A stretch of DNA of 64,000 nt from an uncultured Lachnospiraceae bacterium (GTDB lineage Bacteria > Bacillota > Clostridia > Lachnospirales > Lachnospiraceae): assembly GCA_947385425.1 (NCBI GenBank), contig CANDKY010000002.1:1-64000 (forward strand). Reading direction: 5' to 3'. The position numbers and the translations under genes were made by a program. Shown one piece after another: positions 44,944-54,036 of the stretch. Within the stretch, counting starts at the first letter, position 1, and the number at the start of each line of letters is the position of its first letter. The notes under the pieces are model-generated. The model was not told the DNA's origin. It searched no databases and was given only the letters and a program-made list of their open reading frames with translations.

Positions 44944-45288
44944 CTACTTCTTATGGCGCAAAAAAGACAAATAGCTGTACACATTATTCCTCTCCCTGTC
45001 ATTCAGCCGCATCAAACTGTTCACAAGCTTCCGGTAAGTAACATTCCTGACATACTCCGCGTCAGGGAAAAGCGTTTCCATCGGTTCCGTTTCCAGCCCC
45101 AGAATATAATCCGTACTCACATGGTACAGCTTTGCAAGCTCCAGGGCATGCCTTGCCGGCAGCGCCCGCTTGTTCATCTCATAATTCGAATATGCCTGCT
45201 GGGAGATTTCAAGTTTATTACCGACATACTCCTGTGTAAAACCGTATTGCTCCCTTAAATCCTTAATCCTCATATAAATCTTGTCCAT
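44944..45288 (-). CDS. XRE-family regulator (paralogue A)
   Basis: About 114 residues. N-terminal HTH: MRIKDLREQYGFTQEYVGNK, then LEISQQAYSNYEMNKRALPA, LYHVSTDYILGLE. A C-terminal part of about 45 residues follows (RKLVNSLMRLNDRERNNVYS). ATG at 45288 has AGGAGG eight bases upstream, so I discard the longer frame that begins at 45342. It is a paralogue of the gene at 45697 (same SQQAYSNYEM recognition-helix region). A regulator of this type often controls nearby stress or surface genes; target unknown. Confidence 0.88.
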   Translation of the reverse strand: MDKIYMRIKDLREQYGFTQEYVGNKLEISQQAYSNYEMNKRALPARHALELAKLYHVSTDYILGLETEPMETLFPDAEYVRNVTYRKLVNSLMRLNDRERNNVYSYLSFLRHKK

Positions 45289-45342
45289 CTCCAAAACCTC
45301 CTTCCTAAGCCTCAAACCGGCATACCGCCCAACCCACAGCAA

Positions 45343-45696
45343 CTTTTTGGCAAATTTATCACAATACCGTACATTTACCTTTCAGCACACAAAGCTCCAA
45401 AAACTGCCACGTTTTCTCATTCCATTAACAGTATACCACACACGCTTACAAAAGTCAGTAGTAAAATCCTCCGGACACAAAAATCATTCCGCCTGTGCAG
45501 CCAGCCCCCTATGCCGCTCCCGGCTGCACAGGATACAGCCGGAAAGGCACAAAGCACCAACCAAACAGGCGGAAACCACTTTACACATTATGTTTCCGCA
45601 CAACGTAAAAAGGCCGTGCTTCAAAAAGCCGGCCTTTTACACCCCTAGATCATGCCTTAAAATCCATTCCCGCAAAATAAAATTTCTGCTAACCGC
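45343..45696. other. Intergenic stretch with two strong hairpins
   Basis: 354 bases without a gene between the two XRE paralogues. It holds a perfect 11-base inverted repeat CCTGTGCAGCC/GGCTGCACAGG (45492-45502 and 45522-45532), and the terminator at 45608-45638. The first inverted repeat has no T-run on either side and could be an operator or part of a mobile repeat. Confidence 0.55.
45606..45640 (-). terminator. Terminator after XRE paralogue B
   Basis: Arms AAAAGGCCG (45608-45616) and CGGCCTTTT (45630-45638); read on the minus strand the stem is followed by a T-run. It lies about 60 bases after the stop at 45697. Confidence 0.7.
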
Positions 45697-46038
45697 CTAT
45701 GCCTCTTCCGGCACATACAGATAATCCATCATTTTCTTCCGCTCCTCTTCATTCAATTTCAGGAGCCTGTCCACAATGTTCCCAAAAGTCAAATCCCCGA
45801 CAAATTCCGCATCAAGGCAAACCACATCCTGCGGCTCATCACTGATCCCCAAAAGATAATCTGTACTTACATTGTACATCCCAGCCAGCTCTACCGCATG
45901 CTTTACGGAAATCTCCCCTTTATCCATCTCATAATTGGAATATGCCTGCTGTGATATACCCAACTTACTCCCTACATACTCCTGTGAAAGGCCAAACTGC
46001 TCTCTCAACATACGCATCCTTGTATGAAACTTATCCAT
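45697..46038 (-). CDS. XRE-family regulator (paralogue B)
   Basis: 113 residues, same build as paralogue A: RMRMLREQFGLSQEYVGSKL, GISQQAYSNYEMDKGEISVK, MYNVSTDYLLGIS, then a C-terminal part with VDRLLKLNEEERKKMMDYLY. Start ATG at 46038 with a GAGGTGAGGTG region upstream. It has its own promoter (46105-46133) and terminator, so it is a single-gene unit. Confidence 0.88.
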   Translation of the reverse strand: MDKFHTRMRMLREQFGLSQEYVGSKLGISQQAYSNYEMDKGEISVKHAVELAGMYNVSTDYLLGISDEPQDVVCLDAEFVGDLTFGNIVDRLLKLNEEERKKMMDYLYVPEEA

Positions 46039-46104
46039 CCTAACACCTCACCTCTTCTATTAATTAAATATAGTTGCTATCCCCTTCAACAATCTTTTGT
46101 AGTA

Positions 46105-46133
46105 ATCATATCATGTTTACTCCTATTTGTCAC
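46105..46133 (-). promoter_or_regulatory. Promoter of XRE paralogue B
   Basis: Minus strand GTGACA (46133-46128), 17-base spacer, TATGAT (46110-46105); about 67 bases upstream of the ATG. Both hexamers match consensus in five of six bases. Confidence 0.65.
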
Positions 46134-46263
46134 TATATTTTTTCATTTTTTATACAAAAAAAGAACCACATCCAAAGCAGCTCCTTTTATGCCTGAACCA
46201 TGCTGTCCGCCACTTCAGATATGATCCTTCCGACCCTTATTATAATGCAAATATGTTCTCTTG

Positions 46264-46288
46264 GCAAGAAACAATTTTGTTTTCTTGC
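46264..46288. terminator. Hairpin between J-protein gene and XRE gene
   Basis: GCAAGAAA (46264-46271) pairs with TTTCTTGC (46281-46288). It stands about 50 bases after the end of the J-protein gene; T-runs are weak on both sides, so terminator activity is uncertain. Confidence 0.4.
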
Positions 46289-46336
46289 TTAATTATAAAT
46301 AGAAACCGCTCCCAAGAACCAATCCACTCCTCCCCT

Positions 46337-47749
46337 CTACCCCTTCCGCATACAGCAATTCTTATACTTCTTCCCGCTCCCGCACGGGCAGGGATCATTC
46401 CGCCCGACCTTCTTCCCGTCCCTGACAAAAGTGCCGTTCTCCTGGCTGTCCCACTTCACCGCCTCCAAATCAGGCTGCTTATCCGGGAACATTTCATAAT
46501 AATGCCCACCCTCATACTTCCTTGACAGCTTGGCATACTCTATCCGCATCTCCTCCTTCATCATCCGCCTCTGCTCGGCTCCCGACTGCAGGAGACGCCA
46601 AAAATCCCGGAAAACCTCATAAACCTCTCCATACTCTTCCCGGATAATCTCCACATCCCCCTTCTGCTTCGGCCATTCCTCCAACTGGCAGAGCAGTGCA
46701 TCCATCTCCATAAAATACTCATACCCGTCTTTATCTATATCTTTCTCTATCGTTTCTGCCAAAGCCTCCAATGACCATTTCATCAGATCGCTTATCCGCC
46801 CGTCTTCCGCCAGATCCTCAAGCTCCACCTGCAGCCGGAGCATATCCGCGGCGCCCTGTAACATTTCTCCTACCTCCGGATATATATCGAAGATAATCTT
46901 TTTAATCGCGCTTACATCCTTATTTTTACTTTCCCCGACAGCATCGGCCGACATCAGGATCGTGACAAACAGGCTCTGCAGTTCAAACTCATACTCCTTC
47001 AGATAGCGGCGCGAACCCTCCAGGAATTTCCGGCACCTGCCCGCAACCTCCGCAAATTTCCCCGGCACACGGGGCGAAAGGGTTGCCATGCCGATATAGG
47101 CCTGCAGCAGATCCATCATCCGTTTCTTCTTACTCTTCTCATCGATACTGCTTTCCAGGCTCTCCAGCACAGTCAGCCCCTCTTCCGGGCAGTCCCGGTA
47201 TCCGCAGCACTGGCTGTAGCAAATAAGGAAATCCGGCTCCCGCCATCCCAGCCCATAAACCTCCCGGAACGCCGCCAACGCCTTCTTCTCATATCCCCTT
47301 TCATAATATGCCTTAGCCAGATACCCTTTATAAAGCAGCTTATCCGGATACCTCGCCGCCAGTTTCTCATAGCATTTCACCGCTTTCCCGGTCTTCCCCT
47401 CCAGCTTGCAGCACCTGCCCTGTTCAAAAAGCAATACTTCCGCTTCCCCAAAGTACCCGATTGCTTCCTCGACAGTCTGCAGCGCCCTCCGGTAATCCCC
47501 AGCCTCCCGCAGTTCCGCTATCTGCTGCAGCATACTCTGTGCGAACGGTTCCGTCGGTGTTTCCATCTCTATCCGGTACCAGTCGTCCTCCTTCACTTCC
47601 GTCAGCCTTTCATAAGCCGCACGGATCTCCTGAAAACGTTCCGGATCCTTCTCCGGAGAATATGTACGGATCAGTTTAAAATATGCACGCTTTATTTCCT
47701 TCTCGTCCGCACCCTCTTCTATTCCCAATATCTGATAATCATTTTTCAT
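46337..47749 (-). CDS. J-domain/TPR/SEC-C protein (divergent DnaJ-like co-chaperone)
   Basis: 470 residues in three parts. Residues 1-60 form a J-domain ([20 protein letters not shown]), but the HPD motif needed to stimulate Hsp70 is replaced ([11 protein letters not shown]). A long helical middle (about 70-430) has TPR-like repeats ([40 protein letters not shown]). The end is a SEC-C zinc motif [19 protein letters not shown]. It comes 115 bases after the Hsp70-like gene, which is its likely partner. The missing HPD may be compensated in this chaperone set; that is inference. Confidence 0.83.
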   Translation of the reverse strand: MKNDYQILGIEEGADEKEIKRAYFKLIRTYSPEKDPERFQEIRAAYERLTEVKEDDWYRIEMETPTEPFAQSMLQQIAELREAGDYRRALQTVEEAIGYFGEAEVLLFEQGRCCKLEGKTGKAVKCYEKLAARYPDKLLYKGYLAKAYYERGYEKKALAAFREVYGLGWREPDFLICYSQCCGYRDCPEEGLTVLESLESSIDEKSKKKRMMDLLQAYIGMATLSPRVPGKFAEVAGRCRKFLEGSRRYLKEYEFELQSLFVTILMSADAVGESKNKDVSAIKKIIFDIYPEVGEMLQGAADMLRLQVELEDLAEDGRISDLMKWSLEALAETIEKDIDKDGYEYFMEMDALLCQLEEWPKQKGDVEIIREEYGEVYEVFRDFWRLLQSGAEQRRMMKEEMRIEYAKLSRKYEGGHYYEMFPDKQPDLEAVKWDSQENGTFVRDGKKVGRNDPCPCGSGKKYKNCCMRKG

Positions 47750-47864
47750 CCCCGTACTCCTCCGCTAATCCTTTTTCCGCCTGCGGTTTGCCGCCCTGCG
47801 CCCTCCCACCTTGACCTGCCTGCACAGGATTCGCCGCTTTTCCTGTTCTTGGCCGTATGGAGCG

Positions 47865-49553
47865 CTAGATCATACTCCTGATATCTTCCTCCAGCTCCTC
47901 CGCCTCCAAATCATCCCCGTCTATAATCGCCCGTTTCAACTGATAAACCAATTCCTCCAACTCCCTGTAATCCTCCTCCGCTTCTTCCTCCCCCTCATGC
48001 TTTTTCAGCCATTTTTCCGCACGCCGGATAACCGTCCGGTAATCCTCCGCCAGCCCTGCTTCCTTCCAGCCGCTCACATCCACCCTTTCCTCCATGCCCG
48101 TCTGCATCATGTCGATAGCTATGGAAGCCTCCTCCTTCGTACTTAAGATCGTTGCCGTCACATTCAGCATACCATTCTGGTTATAGGAAAAAGCCACCTC
48201 AAGCTGCTCCTTACCCGCCGGCCCTGACGGTATCCCGCTTATATTGAACATCCCTATCCGATGATTATTTTCCACCGACCTGGATTCCCCCTGGTAAACC
48301 TCGATATCCGCCGCCGTCTGCCCGTCCCAGGAAGTATAATAGGTCTGCTTTTTCGTAACCGGTATCGTCACATTCCTCGGGATAATGACGCTCATATAAT
48401 CAGCCGTATATCCGTTTAAAGTGCGGATCCCAAGGGTATAGGGGTTTACATCCGTCATCATAATCCCCTCTTCACTGTCGATCATCCCATTGATAATCCC
48501 GGCCTGGATCGCCGCCCCCTGCGCCACGGCATAATCCGGATCCACGGCAAAAGACGGCTCCTTTCCCAGATAATCCGCAATATCCCTCTGCACAAACGGT
48601 ATCCGGGTGGATCCCCCTACCAACAGCACCATATCCAGCTCTTCCGCCGCCATATTGCTGTCCTCCAGCACCACATCGATCGGCTCATGCGTCCTTTCTA
48701 TCAGCTCCTCAATCAGCCCTTCAAAACACTCCCTGGTCACCGTCTCATCCAGTTCCACCGGCACACCCTCTTTTTCGGCAATAACCGGCAGGAGCACCCG
48801 GTATTCCTCCTGCGTGCTCAGCATCTTCTTACATTCCACTGCCGCCTGATGCAGCCTTGCCATAGCATAAATATCCCCTTCCAGCGATATCCCATGCTTC
48901 TCCTTAAAACGGCCTGCCAGATATTCTGTCAGCTTTTCATCAAAATCCTTTCCGCCCAGCCGGTTATCCCCGCTGCTCGCCCGCACTTCCAGCACGCCCC
49001 CGAACATCTCCAGCAAAGTCACGTCAAACGTCCCGCCGCCCAAATCATACACAAGAATATTGCTTTCCTCTTCCATATGGGAAATCCCGTAACTGAGCGC
49101 CGCCGCCGTCGGCTCATTCAGAATACGCTCCACGGTAAAACCGGCCTTTTTGCCCGCCTCCACCGTCGCCTGCCGCTGTATCTCATCGAAATACGCCGGC
49201 ACGGATATCACAGCCCTGTCCACATCCTCCCCCAGGAACTTACCCGCATAATTCCTGACATAAGTAAGAATCATGGAAGAAATCTCCACCGGGGAATACT
49301 GCCGCGTGCCCATCGGAAGCTTCCTGTCCGTACCCATAAGGCGCTTTGCCTCTTTCACCGTCCGGTCCGGCGCCAGAAGAAGCTGTCCCTCCGCCTTTTC
49401 CCCGACAACCATATTCCCGGTATCATCCATCCCCACTACAGACGGCGTCGTCACCTTCCCGTCAAAATTTATAACCATAACCGGCTTACCGTCCCGCAGC
49501 ACCGCCGCCTCGGTAGTCGACGTCCCCAAATCAATCCCTATTACCGTATCCAT
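47865..49553 (-). CDS. Hsp70-family protein (HscC/DnaK-like, short lid)
   Basis: 562 residues. The ATPase domain has IGIDLGTSTTEAAVLRDGKP (phosphate 1), VISVPAYFDEIQRQATVEAG, ILNEPTAAALSYG, ILVYDLGGGTFDVTLLEMFG (phosphate 2) and MVLLVGGSTRIPFVQRDIAD. The substrate-binding part follows (DVNPYTLGIRTLNG, about 395 on) and the lid is short compared with about 610-640 for housekeeping DnaK. It is flanked by a GrpE-like gene upstream and a J-protein gene downstream. It looks like a dedicated second chaperone system, not the main DnaK. Client proteins are unknown; the GT4 in the same operon is a candidate. Confidence 0.87.
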   Translation of the reverse strand: MDTVIGIDLGTSTTEAAVLRDGKPVMVINFDGKVTTPSVVGMDDTGNMVVGEKAEGQLLLAPDRTVKEAKRLMGTDRKLPMGTRQYSPVEISSMILTYVRNYAGKFLGEDVDRAVISVPAYFDEIQRQATVEAGKKAGFTVERILNEPTAAALSYGISHMEEESNILVYDLGGGTFDVTLLEMFGGVLEVRASSGDNRLGGKDFDEKLTEYLAGRFKEKHGISLEGDIYAMARLHQAAVECKKMLSTQEEYRVLLPVIAEKEGVPVELDETVTRECFEGLIEELIERTHEPIDVVLEDSNMAAEELDMVLLVGGSTRIPFVQRDIADYLGKEPSFAVDPDYAVAQGAAIQAGIINGMIDSEEGIMMTDVNPYTLGIRTLNGYTADYMSVIIPRNVTIPVTKKQTYYTSWDGQTAADIEVYQGESRSVENNHRIGMFNISGIPSGPAGKEQLEVAFSYNQNGMLNVTATILSTKEEASIAIDMMQTGMEERVDVSGWKEAGLAEDYRTVIRRAEKWLKKHEGEEEAEEDYRELEELVYQLKRAIIDGDDLEAEELEEDIRSMI

Positions 49554-49619
49554 AATCTTTTCTCCTTTTCGTCTTTCTATTCCACCGCCACTCCGCCATC
49601 ACAAATAACACGGCACACT

Positions 49620-50318
49620 TCAGAACCTCTTTTCACTCTTAAAAGCGTCCACCTCCGCCTTCATTACAACCTTCCCCTCATACACCAATCCCCTGCTATG
49701 TACCCTGGCCACCGTCCCTGCTTTGTCCTCCTGATCGGTATCCAATGCACGTACCACCTCATGGATACGGTAATCCACACGCTCCCCCTCTGCTCCGGTT
49801 TCCTCCACCGCACACAGCCTTTCCCGCACGGCAAGCTGCTCCCTCATCAGCCCGAACTGCTTCTGCCATGCTTCGCGCCTTGCCCCGTCCGCCATCGGCT
49901 CCTGGCATACCCGCTCCTCCAGCATTGACAACTGCCTCTGCAAATCACAGATAAGAAGCACCAATGCCTCCTCCTTTTTCTGCTTCTCCTGCAGACGTTC
50001 CCTGTAATCCGCAATCGCCGCATCCTTCCCCTGCAGCTCATCGATCAGATCCTCAACTGCCTCCGACTGCCGTTTCACCTGCTTTTCCACACTCCCGGCG
50101 CTCTTCTCCACCGCATCCAGCCTGTCCCCTAACGCATGGAACAGCTCCCTTCCCTCGCCGGAAACAATTTCTTCCGCGCACTCCTGCACGCAATCCCGTA
50201 TATAACCTTGCGTATACTCCCGCACTTCTCCCCGCACACACTCCTTCATGCACTCCTGTATACACTCCCTCAGATAATCCTTTTCAATATACTTCTTATC
50301 TTTCCCAAAAAACCCCAT
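49620..50318 (-). CDS. GrpE-like nucleotide exchange factor (divergent)
   Basis: 232 residues. Residues 1 to about 60 are an odd Cys/Glu-rich repeat (LRECIQECMKECVRGEVREY, GYIRDCVQECAEEIV). About 60-165 is coiled coil (LDAVEKSAGSVEKQVKRQSE, ERLQEKQKKEEALVL). The C-terminus RIHEVVRALDTDQEDKAGTV, then VYEGKVVMKAEVDAFK, follows the pattern of the GrpE beta-domain ('HEA...GTV......GY....V..PA.V'). The Hsp70 gene follows after 66 bases, which supports the call. It could also be a non-GrpE coiled-coil partner. Confidence 0.62.
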   Translation of the reverse strand: MGFFGKDKKYIEKDYLRECIQECMKECVRGEVREYTQGYIRDCVQECAEEIVSGEGRELFHALGDRLDAVEKSAGSVEKQVKRQSEAVEDLIDELQGKDAAIADYRERLQEKQKKEEALVLLICDLQRQLSMLEERVCQEPMADGARREAWQKQFGLMREQLAVRERLCAVEETGAEGERVDYRIHEVVRALDTDQEDKAGTVARVHSRGLVYEGKVVMKAEVDAFKSEKRF

Positions 50319-50324
50319 CCCGCT

Positions 50325-51545
50325 TTATCCCTGCCCTTTCACCATACGCTTTACGCTAACCAACCTACCTCCGCCCTGCGCCAGCCTCTCCGCCACCCGC
50401 TCCGCAGACCGTCTCCACTGGAACAAACGGATCCTCTGCCGTATCTCACGCAGCGTCACATCCCCGCACTGCTGCTGGATCCCCTGGCGTATCCGCTCCT
50501 TCAGCTCCTCCTTATTATCCGGATGAAAATAAGCCGCCGTATTGCCCAACACCTCCGGCAGCGACGCTGCATCCGATGAAATCGTCAGCGTCCCTACCGC
50601 CATCGCCTCCAACGGCGGCATACCAAACCCCTCATAAATAGAAGGAAATATAAAACAATCCGCCATATGGTACACATAAGGCAAATCCGCATCCTCAATA
50701 AACCCCGTCACAATAATCTTCTGCCGGTATCCCGTCTCTATCCGCTCCAGGAACTCGTCCATCTTCCAGCCCTTTCTTCCGGCCAGCACCAACGGCACAT
50801 CCACACTGCCCTCCTCCAGAAGCTCCACATACGCCTCGACCAGCAGCGGCAGGTTTTTCCGCGGCTCCAGCGTTGCAAGGCAAAGCAGGTACTGCTCCGG
50901 CAGATGATATTTATGCCGCACATCCAGAAAACGGTTCCTGGCCTCCTCTTCCTGCACCGCCTTATCCCTTCCGCTGCCGTCCTGCCGGTTCCCCGCCTTT
51001 TCCACATAATCCATAAAAACCTTAGAAATCCCGCAATACGCCAACGTTATCTTCCGCTTATTATAATGGAACTTTTCAACGAGCCTGTCCCTCGTAAACT
51101 TAGAATTCACAAAAATCCCCCTGCTCACCAGCAAAGCATTGAGAATAGACAGCTTAAAATACCACTCCATATGTTTCTTCATCGTTTCCGGACAGTCCCA
51201 GCAGGTCAGATCATGCACCATATTATAAATGCCCCTGTGCCAAAACAGCAGCGGCCCCTGGAATGCCAAAAACAAAAAAACATCCGCTTTCACAGCATAC
51301 AAATGAAGGGGCAGGAGTATCTGTGCAAACAACAGCTTATTCTGCCCCTTATATACCTTCATTACCACATTTTTTTTCCCCTGATACTTCTGAAACTCAG
51401 GGTGCACTGACCGTTTAAACAACAGAATGTAAGTATTTCCCTCTCTCCTGTCCAGCTCAATCAGCTCCCTGGCTATATTCATGGCATACCTTTCTATGCC
51501 TGAAAAATTATCCGCCAGCGAAGTCAAGTCAATTGCTATCCTCAT
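50325..51545 (-). CDS. GT4 glycosyltransferase, first gene of the chaperone operon
   Basis: About 406 residues. RIAIDLTSLADNFSGIERYA is the typical GT4 start; CLATLEPRKNLPLLVEAYVE and IFPSIYEGFGMPPLEAMAVG (E-x7-E) are in the donor domain. I start it at ATG 51545, where the alignment with other 'MRIAIDL' GT4 proteins begins; a longer frame from 51638 lies mostly in the 5' leader of the promoter at 51672-51700. The GrpE-like gene follows after six bases, so this enzyme and the chaperones are co-transcribed. Confidence 0.85.
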   Translation of the reverse strand: MRIAIDLTSLADNFSGIERYAMNIARELIELDRREGNTYILLFKRSVHPEFQKYQGKKNVVMKVYKGQNKLLFAQILLPLHLYAVKADVFLFLAFQGPLLFWHRGIYNMVHDLTCWDCPETMKKHMEWYFKLSILNALLVSRGIFVNSKFTRDRLVEKFHYNKRKITLAYCGISKVFMDYVEKAGNRQDGSGRDKAVQEEEARNRFLDVRHKYHLPEQYLLCLATLEPRKNLPLLVEAYVELLEEGSVDVPLVLAGRKGWKMDEFLERIETGYRQKIIVTGFIEDADLPYVYHMADCFIFPSIYEGFGMPPLEAMAVGTLTISSDAASLPEVLGNTAAYFHPDNKEELKERIRQGIQQQCGDVTLREIRQRIRLFQWRRSAERVAERLAQGGGRLVSVKRMVKGQG

Positions 51546-51671
51546 CGTCCCTGCCTTAAACTCTTTCTCCCGAAATATATGCATATACTGCCAAACGGCG
51601 CCATTTTCAAAAACCGCCCCAAAATAATCTGCATACAAGCCGAAATAGTCCCAAGCCTGCAGCTATTTTTT

Positions 51672-51700
51672 ATTATATCGCCAAACCGCACAGATTACAA
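51672..51700 (-). promoter_or_regulatory. Promoter of the GT4-chaperone operon
   Basis: Minus strand TTGTAA (51700-51695), 17-base spacer, TATAAT (51677-51672). Gives a leader of about 120 bases before ATG 51545. No CIRCE-type or other heat-shock operator is visible around it. Confidence 0.6.
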
Positions 51701-51744
51701 GTTATAGTTAACAATATTAGAAATTCCGCTTCCGGCCCGTTACG

Positions 51745-54012
51745 TTACAGCTCCTTCCGGATTTTAACAGCCTTTAACAGCCTGCCCGAAACACCCCACA
51801 CAGCCGCTGCCGCCATGCCCAGCACCCCAAAGAAAACACTGTCCCGGAAATGCTCCATCTTTACGATATAACCGACCTTCTCCACCTCATAATCCTTATC
51901 CTTACTCATATGTTCAATCCTGTCGTCGCCGGAACTCTTCCCGATTCTCTCCCCATAGACACCGCTTCTTGCGGAATACCTTCCGCCTTCCTCCTGCACA
52001 AACGCCGTCATGCACTCCAGCAATTCCTTATACTCCTCCTCCGTGATATCATAATACAATTTCAGCAATCTGACACGGAACGTATCATTCCTTCCCCCGT
52101 CCTGCATACTGACCGGAACGGAATACTCCAGCGCCGCGGCCAGTTCCTCCTCAGACAGCCTGTCCTCCACTCCCGCTTCACGCAGCGCCGCCCCTAAAAC
52201 AGCCGGCTCTTCCAGCGCCCTGCCATATGCCTTCATCTGCTCCCGAAGCCAATCCTTCCCCTCTTTCCCGTCTTCCCGGTTTTCCCTTTGGGCTTCCCCG
52301 TTTTCCTTCCCCTCTTTTCCGCCGCTCTGGGTCTCCCCCTGGGATCCCCTCCGGATTTCCCCGTCTTCCTTCCCCTCCACACCTATCTGTATACTTTGCG
52401 CATCCACATAATTCAGCGTTCCCACAGACACACGGATATATTCCTTCACAGGCACGGCAAAATAATATGCCGTAAAAATCGCCAGGCCCAAGATACCGCA
52501 GGCCGCGCCCCGCACATTCCTCCCATTCCGCCCACGCCGTCCTTTCCGCATATCCTCACCATTCCGCGCATACCCTCTATTCCGCACGTCCCCTCTAACC
52601 CGCGCATACTCTTCTTTCCGCACGTCTCCCCTATCCCGCGCATACTCTTCTTTCCGCACGTCTCCTCTATCCCGCACATACTCTTCCTTCCGCCCATCTT
52701 CCCTACTATACGCACACCCTTCTTTCCGCACGTCCTCCCGCTCCCGGCCGCCGTCCGCCTCATCCCCATACCTCACCCCGTCTGCGCCAAACAGCACCTC
52801 GCCCAGAAACAGCAAAGAAAAATTCATAAAAACATTAGACAGAAACTGCTCCATAATCCCGTACAGCAAGAAAGAAAATATCATCGCCAGTTCCGGCAGA
52901 CGTTCCCCAAAGCCCTCCGGATCCGCCAGCCCCCGTCTGTCAGATCCCGCCTCCGGATAACCCCCCTCTCTCCTTTTTCTCCCCCACCCGCACCGTGGCC
53001 TCCTTTTCAGGGAAAATTTTTCTCCGGCAAACCACTTCCCAATCCCGCTGTACCGCCAAATCACAACCGCATACCCCGCGCAGAACAGCACAAACGCCGC
53101 CACGCCGAATGTCATAAAGAAATACACATACCCGTTATCCATAATCACCCAGAAATTCGGCACATCCTTCATCCTTGTACCCAGAAAAGTTATCGGCTGG
53201 TTCTGTAAATAATAAGCCGAATAACTCAGCCGTGCCTGCAGCATATCATTCAGCTTCTGCATAACCGGATACTCCAGCAAAAACGGCGCGCCAAAAGAAA
53301 AAAGCAGACACAAAGGCAGCGGAAACTGACATAAAACCCTCTCCGCGGCACTGATTTTGGCTCCTTCCGCCCTGCAGTACGCCTCCCTCTTCACCGCATA
53401 ATAATCCAGCAGAAGATAAAACACCGTCACCAACACCCCCGTATAACTCAGCGTATACAGGAATACCAGCAGATTCCCCGCCAGCAGCCCCAGCATCCGT
53501 TTCTGGTTATACCGCCTCCCCCATGTATAACAAAACAACACTGCCAGCATAAAATAAGACACATGGAATATATTCCCCGTACTGTATCCCATCCCCCACC
53601 GGATCAGCTCCATTCCTCCCTTTTCATGGACCACCAACGGATTCCCGATTACCCCAAACTTAGCCGCCACCACAGTAAAAGCAAAAGAACACCCGTAAAC
53701 CAACGCTCCCATCCGGAACAGCTTCCTCACGTCCATACCCTTCAGCCCGATAATTGTCAGCACGCTCAGCACTATGCCAAGCCTCCCGGAATTCCTGTAC
53801 GCCGCAAAGGCTATGGCACATAACAGCACCATAGCCGCAATTTCCCGCATCCTGTATTGCGTCAAAATAACCTTAATACCCACAAATACACAGGCTGCCC
53901 CGCTTAATATATAATAAAAACGGTTACCGCTGTCTAACCCAATCCCCTTCGCAAATATCATCAATGCAAAAAACAGATAATAAGATAATTCCTTCACCCG
54001 GTCTTTCGTCAT
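51745..54012 (-). CDS. Polymerase/ligase-like membrane protein with repeat insertion
   Basis: 755 residues. The N-terminal part (about 1-350) has about ten hydrophobic segments (YYLFFALMIFAKGIGLDSGN, IRWGMGYSTGNIFHVSYFML) and is clearly homologous to the protein at 57663 (YYLYFSVMLFAKGVG, LRWSMGYSHPNVYHISFVIL), suggesting an O-antigen polymerase-like group. An insertion of about 150 residues rich in Arg/Glu/Gly with 12-residue repeats (RKEEYARDRGDV type) follows, absent from the paralogue. Then a helix, a Lys/Glu-rich extracytoplasmic part and a last helix. The repeats are coded by a 36-base tandem array. It probably joins or polymerises repeat units; family assignment is tentative. Confidence 0.68.
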   Translation of the reverse strand: MTKDRVKELSYYLFFALMIFAKGIGLDSGNRFYYILSGAACVFVGIKVILTQYRMREIAAMVLLCAIAFAAYRNSGRLGIVLSVLTIIGLKGMDVRKLFRMGALVYGCSFAFTVVAAKFGVIGNPLVVHEKGGMELIRWGMGYSTGNIFHVSYFMLAVLFCYTWGRRYNQKRMLGLLAGNLLVFLYTLSYTGVLVTVFYLLLDYYAVKREAYCRAEGAKISAAERVLCQFPLPLCLLFSFGAPFLLEYPVMQKLNDMLQARLSYSAYYLQNQPITFLGTRMKDVPNFWVIMDNGYVYFFMTFGVAAFVLFCAGYAVVIWRYSGIGKWFAGEKFSLKRRPRCGWGRKRREGGYPEAGSDRRGLADPEGFGERLPELAMIFSFLLYGIMEQFLSNVFMNFSLLFLGEVLFGADGVRYGDEADGGREREDVRKEGCAYSREDGRKEEYVRDRGDVRKEEYARDRGDVRKEEYARVRGDVRNRGYARNGEDMRKGRRGRNGRNVRGAACGILGLAIFTAYYFAVPVKEYIRVSVGTLNYVDAQSIQIGVEGKEDGEIRRGSQGETQSGGKEGKENGEAQRENREDGKEGKDWLREQMKAYGRALEEPAVLGAALREAGVEDRLSEEELAAALEYSVPVSMQDGGRNDTFRVRLLKLYYDITEEEYKELLECMTAFVQEEGGRYSARSGVYGERIGKSSGDDRIEHMSKDKDYEVEKVGYIVKMEHFRDSVFFGVLGMAAAAVWGVSGRLLKAVKIRKEL
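52553..52744. repeat. 36-base imperfect tandem repeats inside the polymerase-like gene
   Basis: Units begin with CGCGCATAC or a close variant at 52565, 52601, 52637 and 52673, with degenerate copies on both sides. Each codes for 12 residues of the R-K-E-E-Y-A-R-D-R-G-D-V type. The unit length is a multiple of three, so copy-number changes keep the frame. Confidence 0.82.
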
Positions 54013-54036
54013 GACATATCCTCTGTCTTTCCATCA

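Noticed and set aside
44653..45258. 201-codon open frame over the MITE and XRE gene
   Set aside because: It crosses the inverted-repeat element and runs antisense to a clear XRE gene; Pro/Ser/His-rich composition.
45492..45532. Perfect 11-base inverted repeat considered as a terminator
   Set aside because: No T-run on either side; kept only as an unexplained hairpin in the intergenic stretch.
48687..49928. Long open frame (413 codons) on the plus strand opposite the Hsp70-like gene
   Set aside because: It is a shadow of the Hsp70 and GrpE-like genes; no start signal or known motif, and residues are dominated by His/Arg/Pro/Leu as expected for antisense of a GC-rich gene.
50667..51410. 247-codon open frame opposite the GT4 gene
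   Set aside because: Antisense shadow without ribosome site or motifs.
52288..53208. Pro/His/Ile-rich open frame with repeats opposite the polymerase-like gene
   Set aside because: The repeats are only the antisense reading of the 36-base array.
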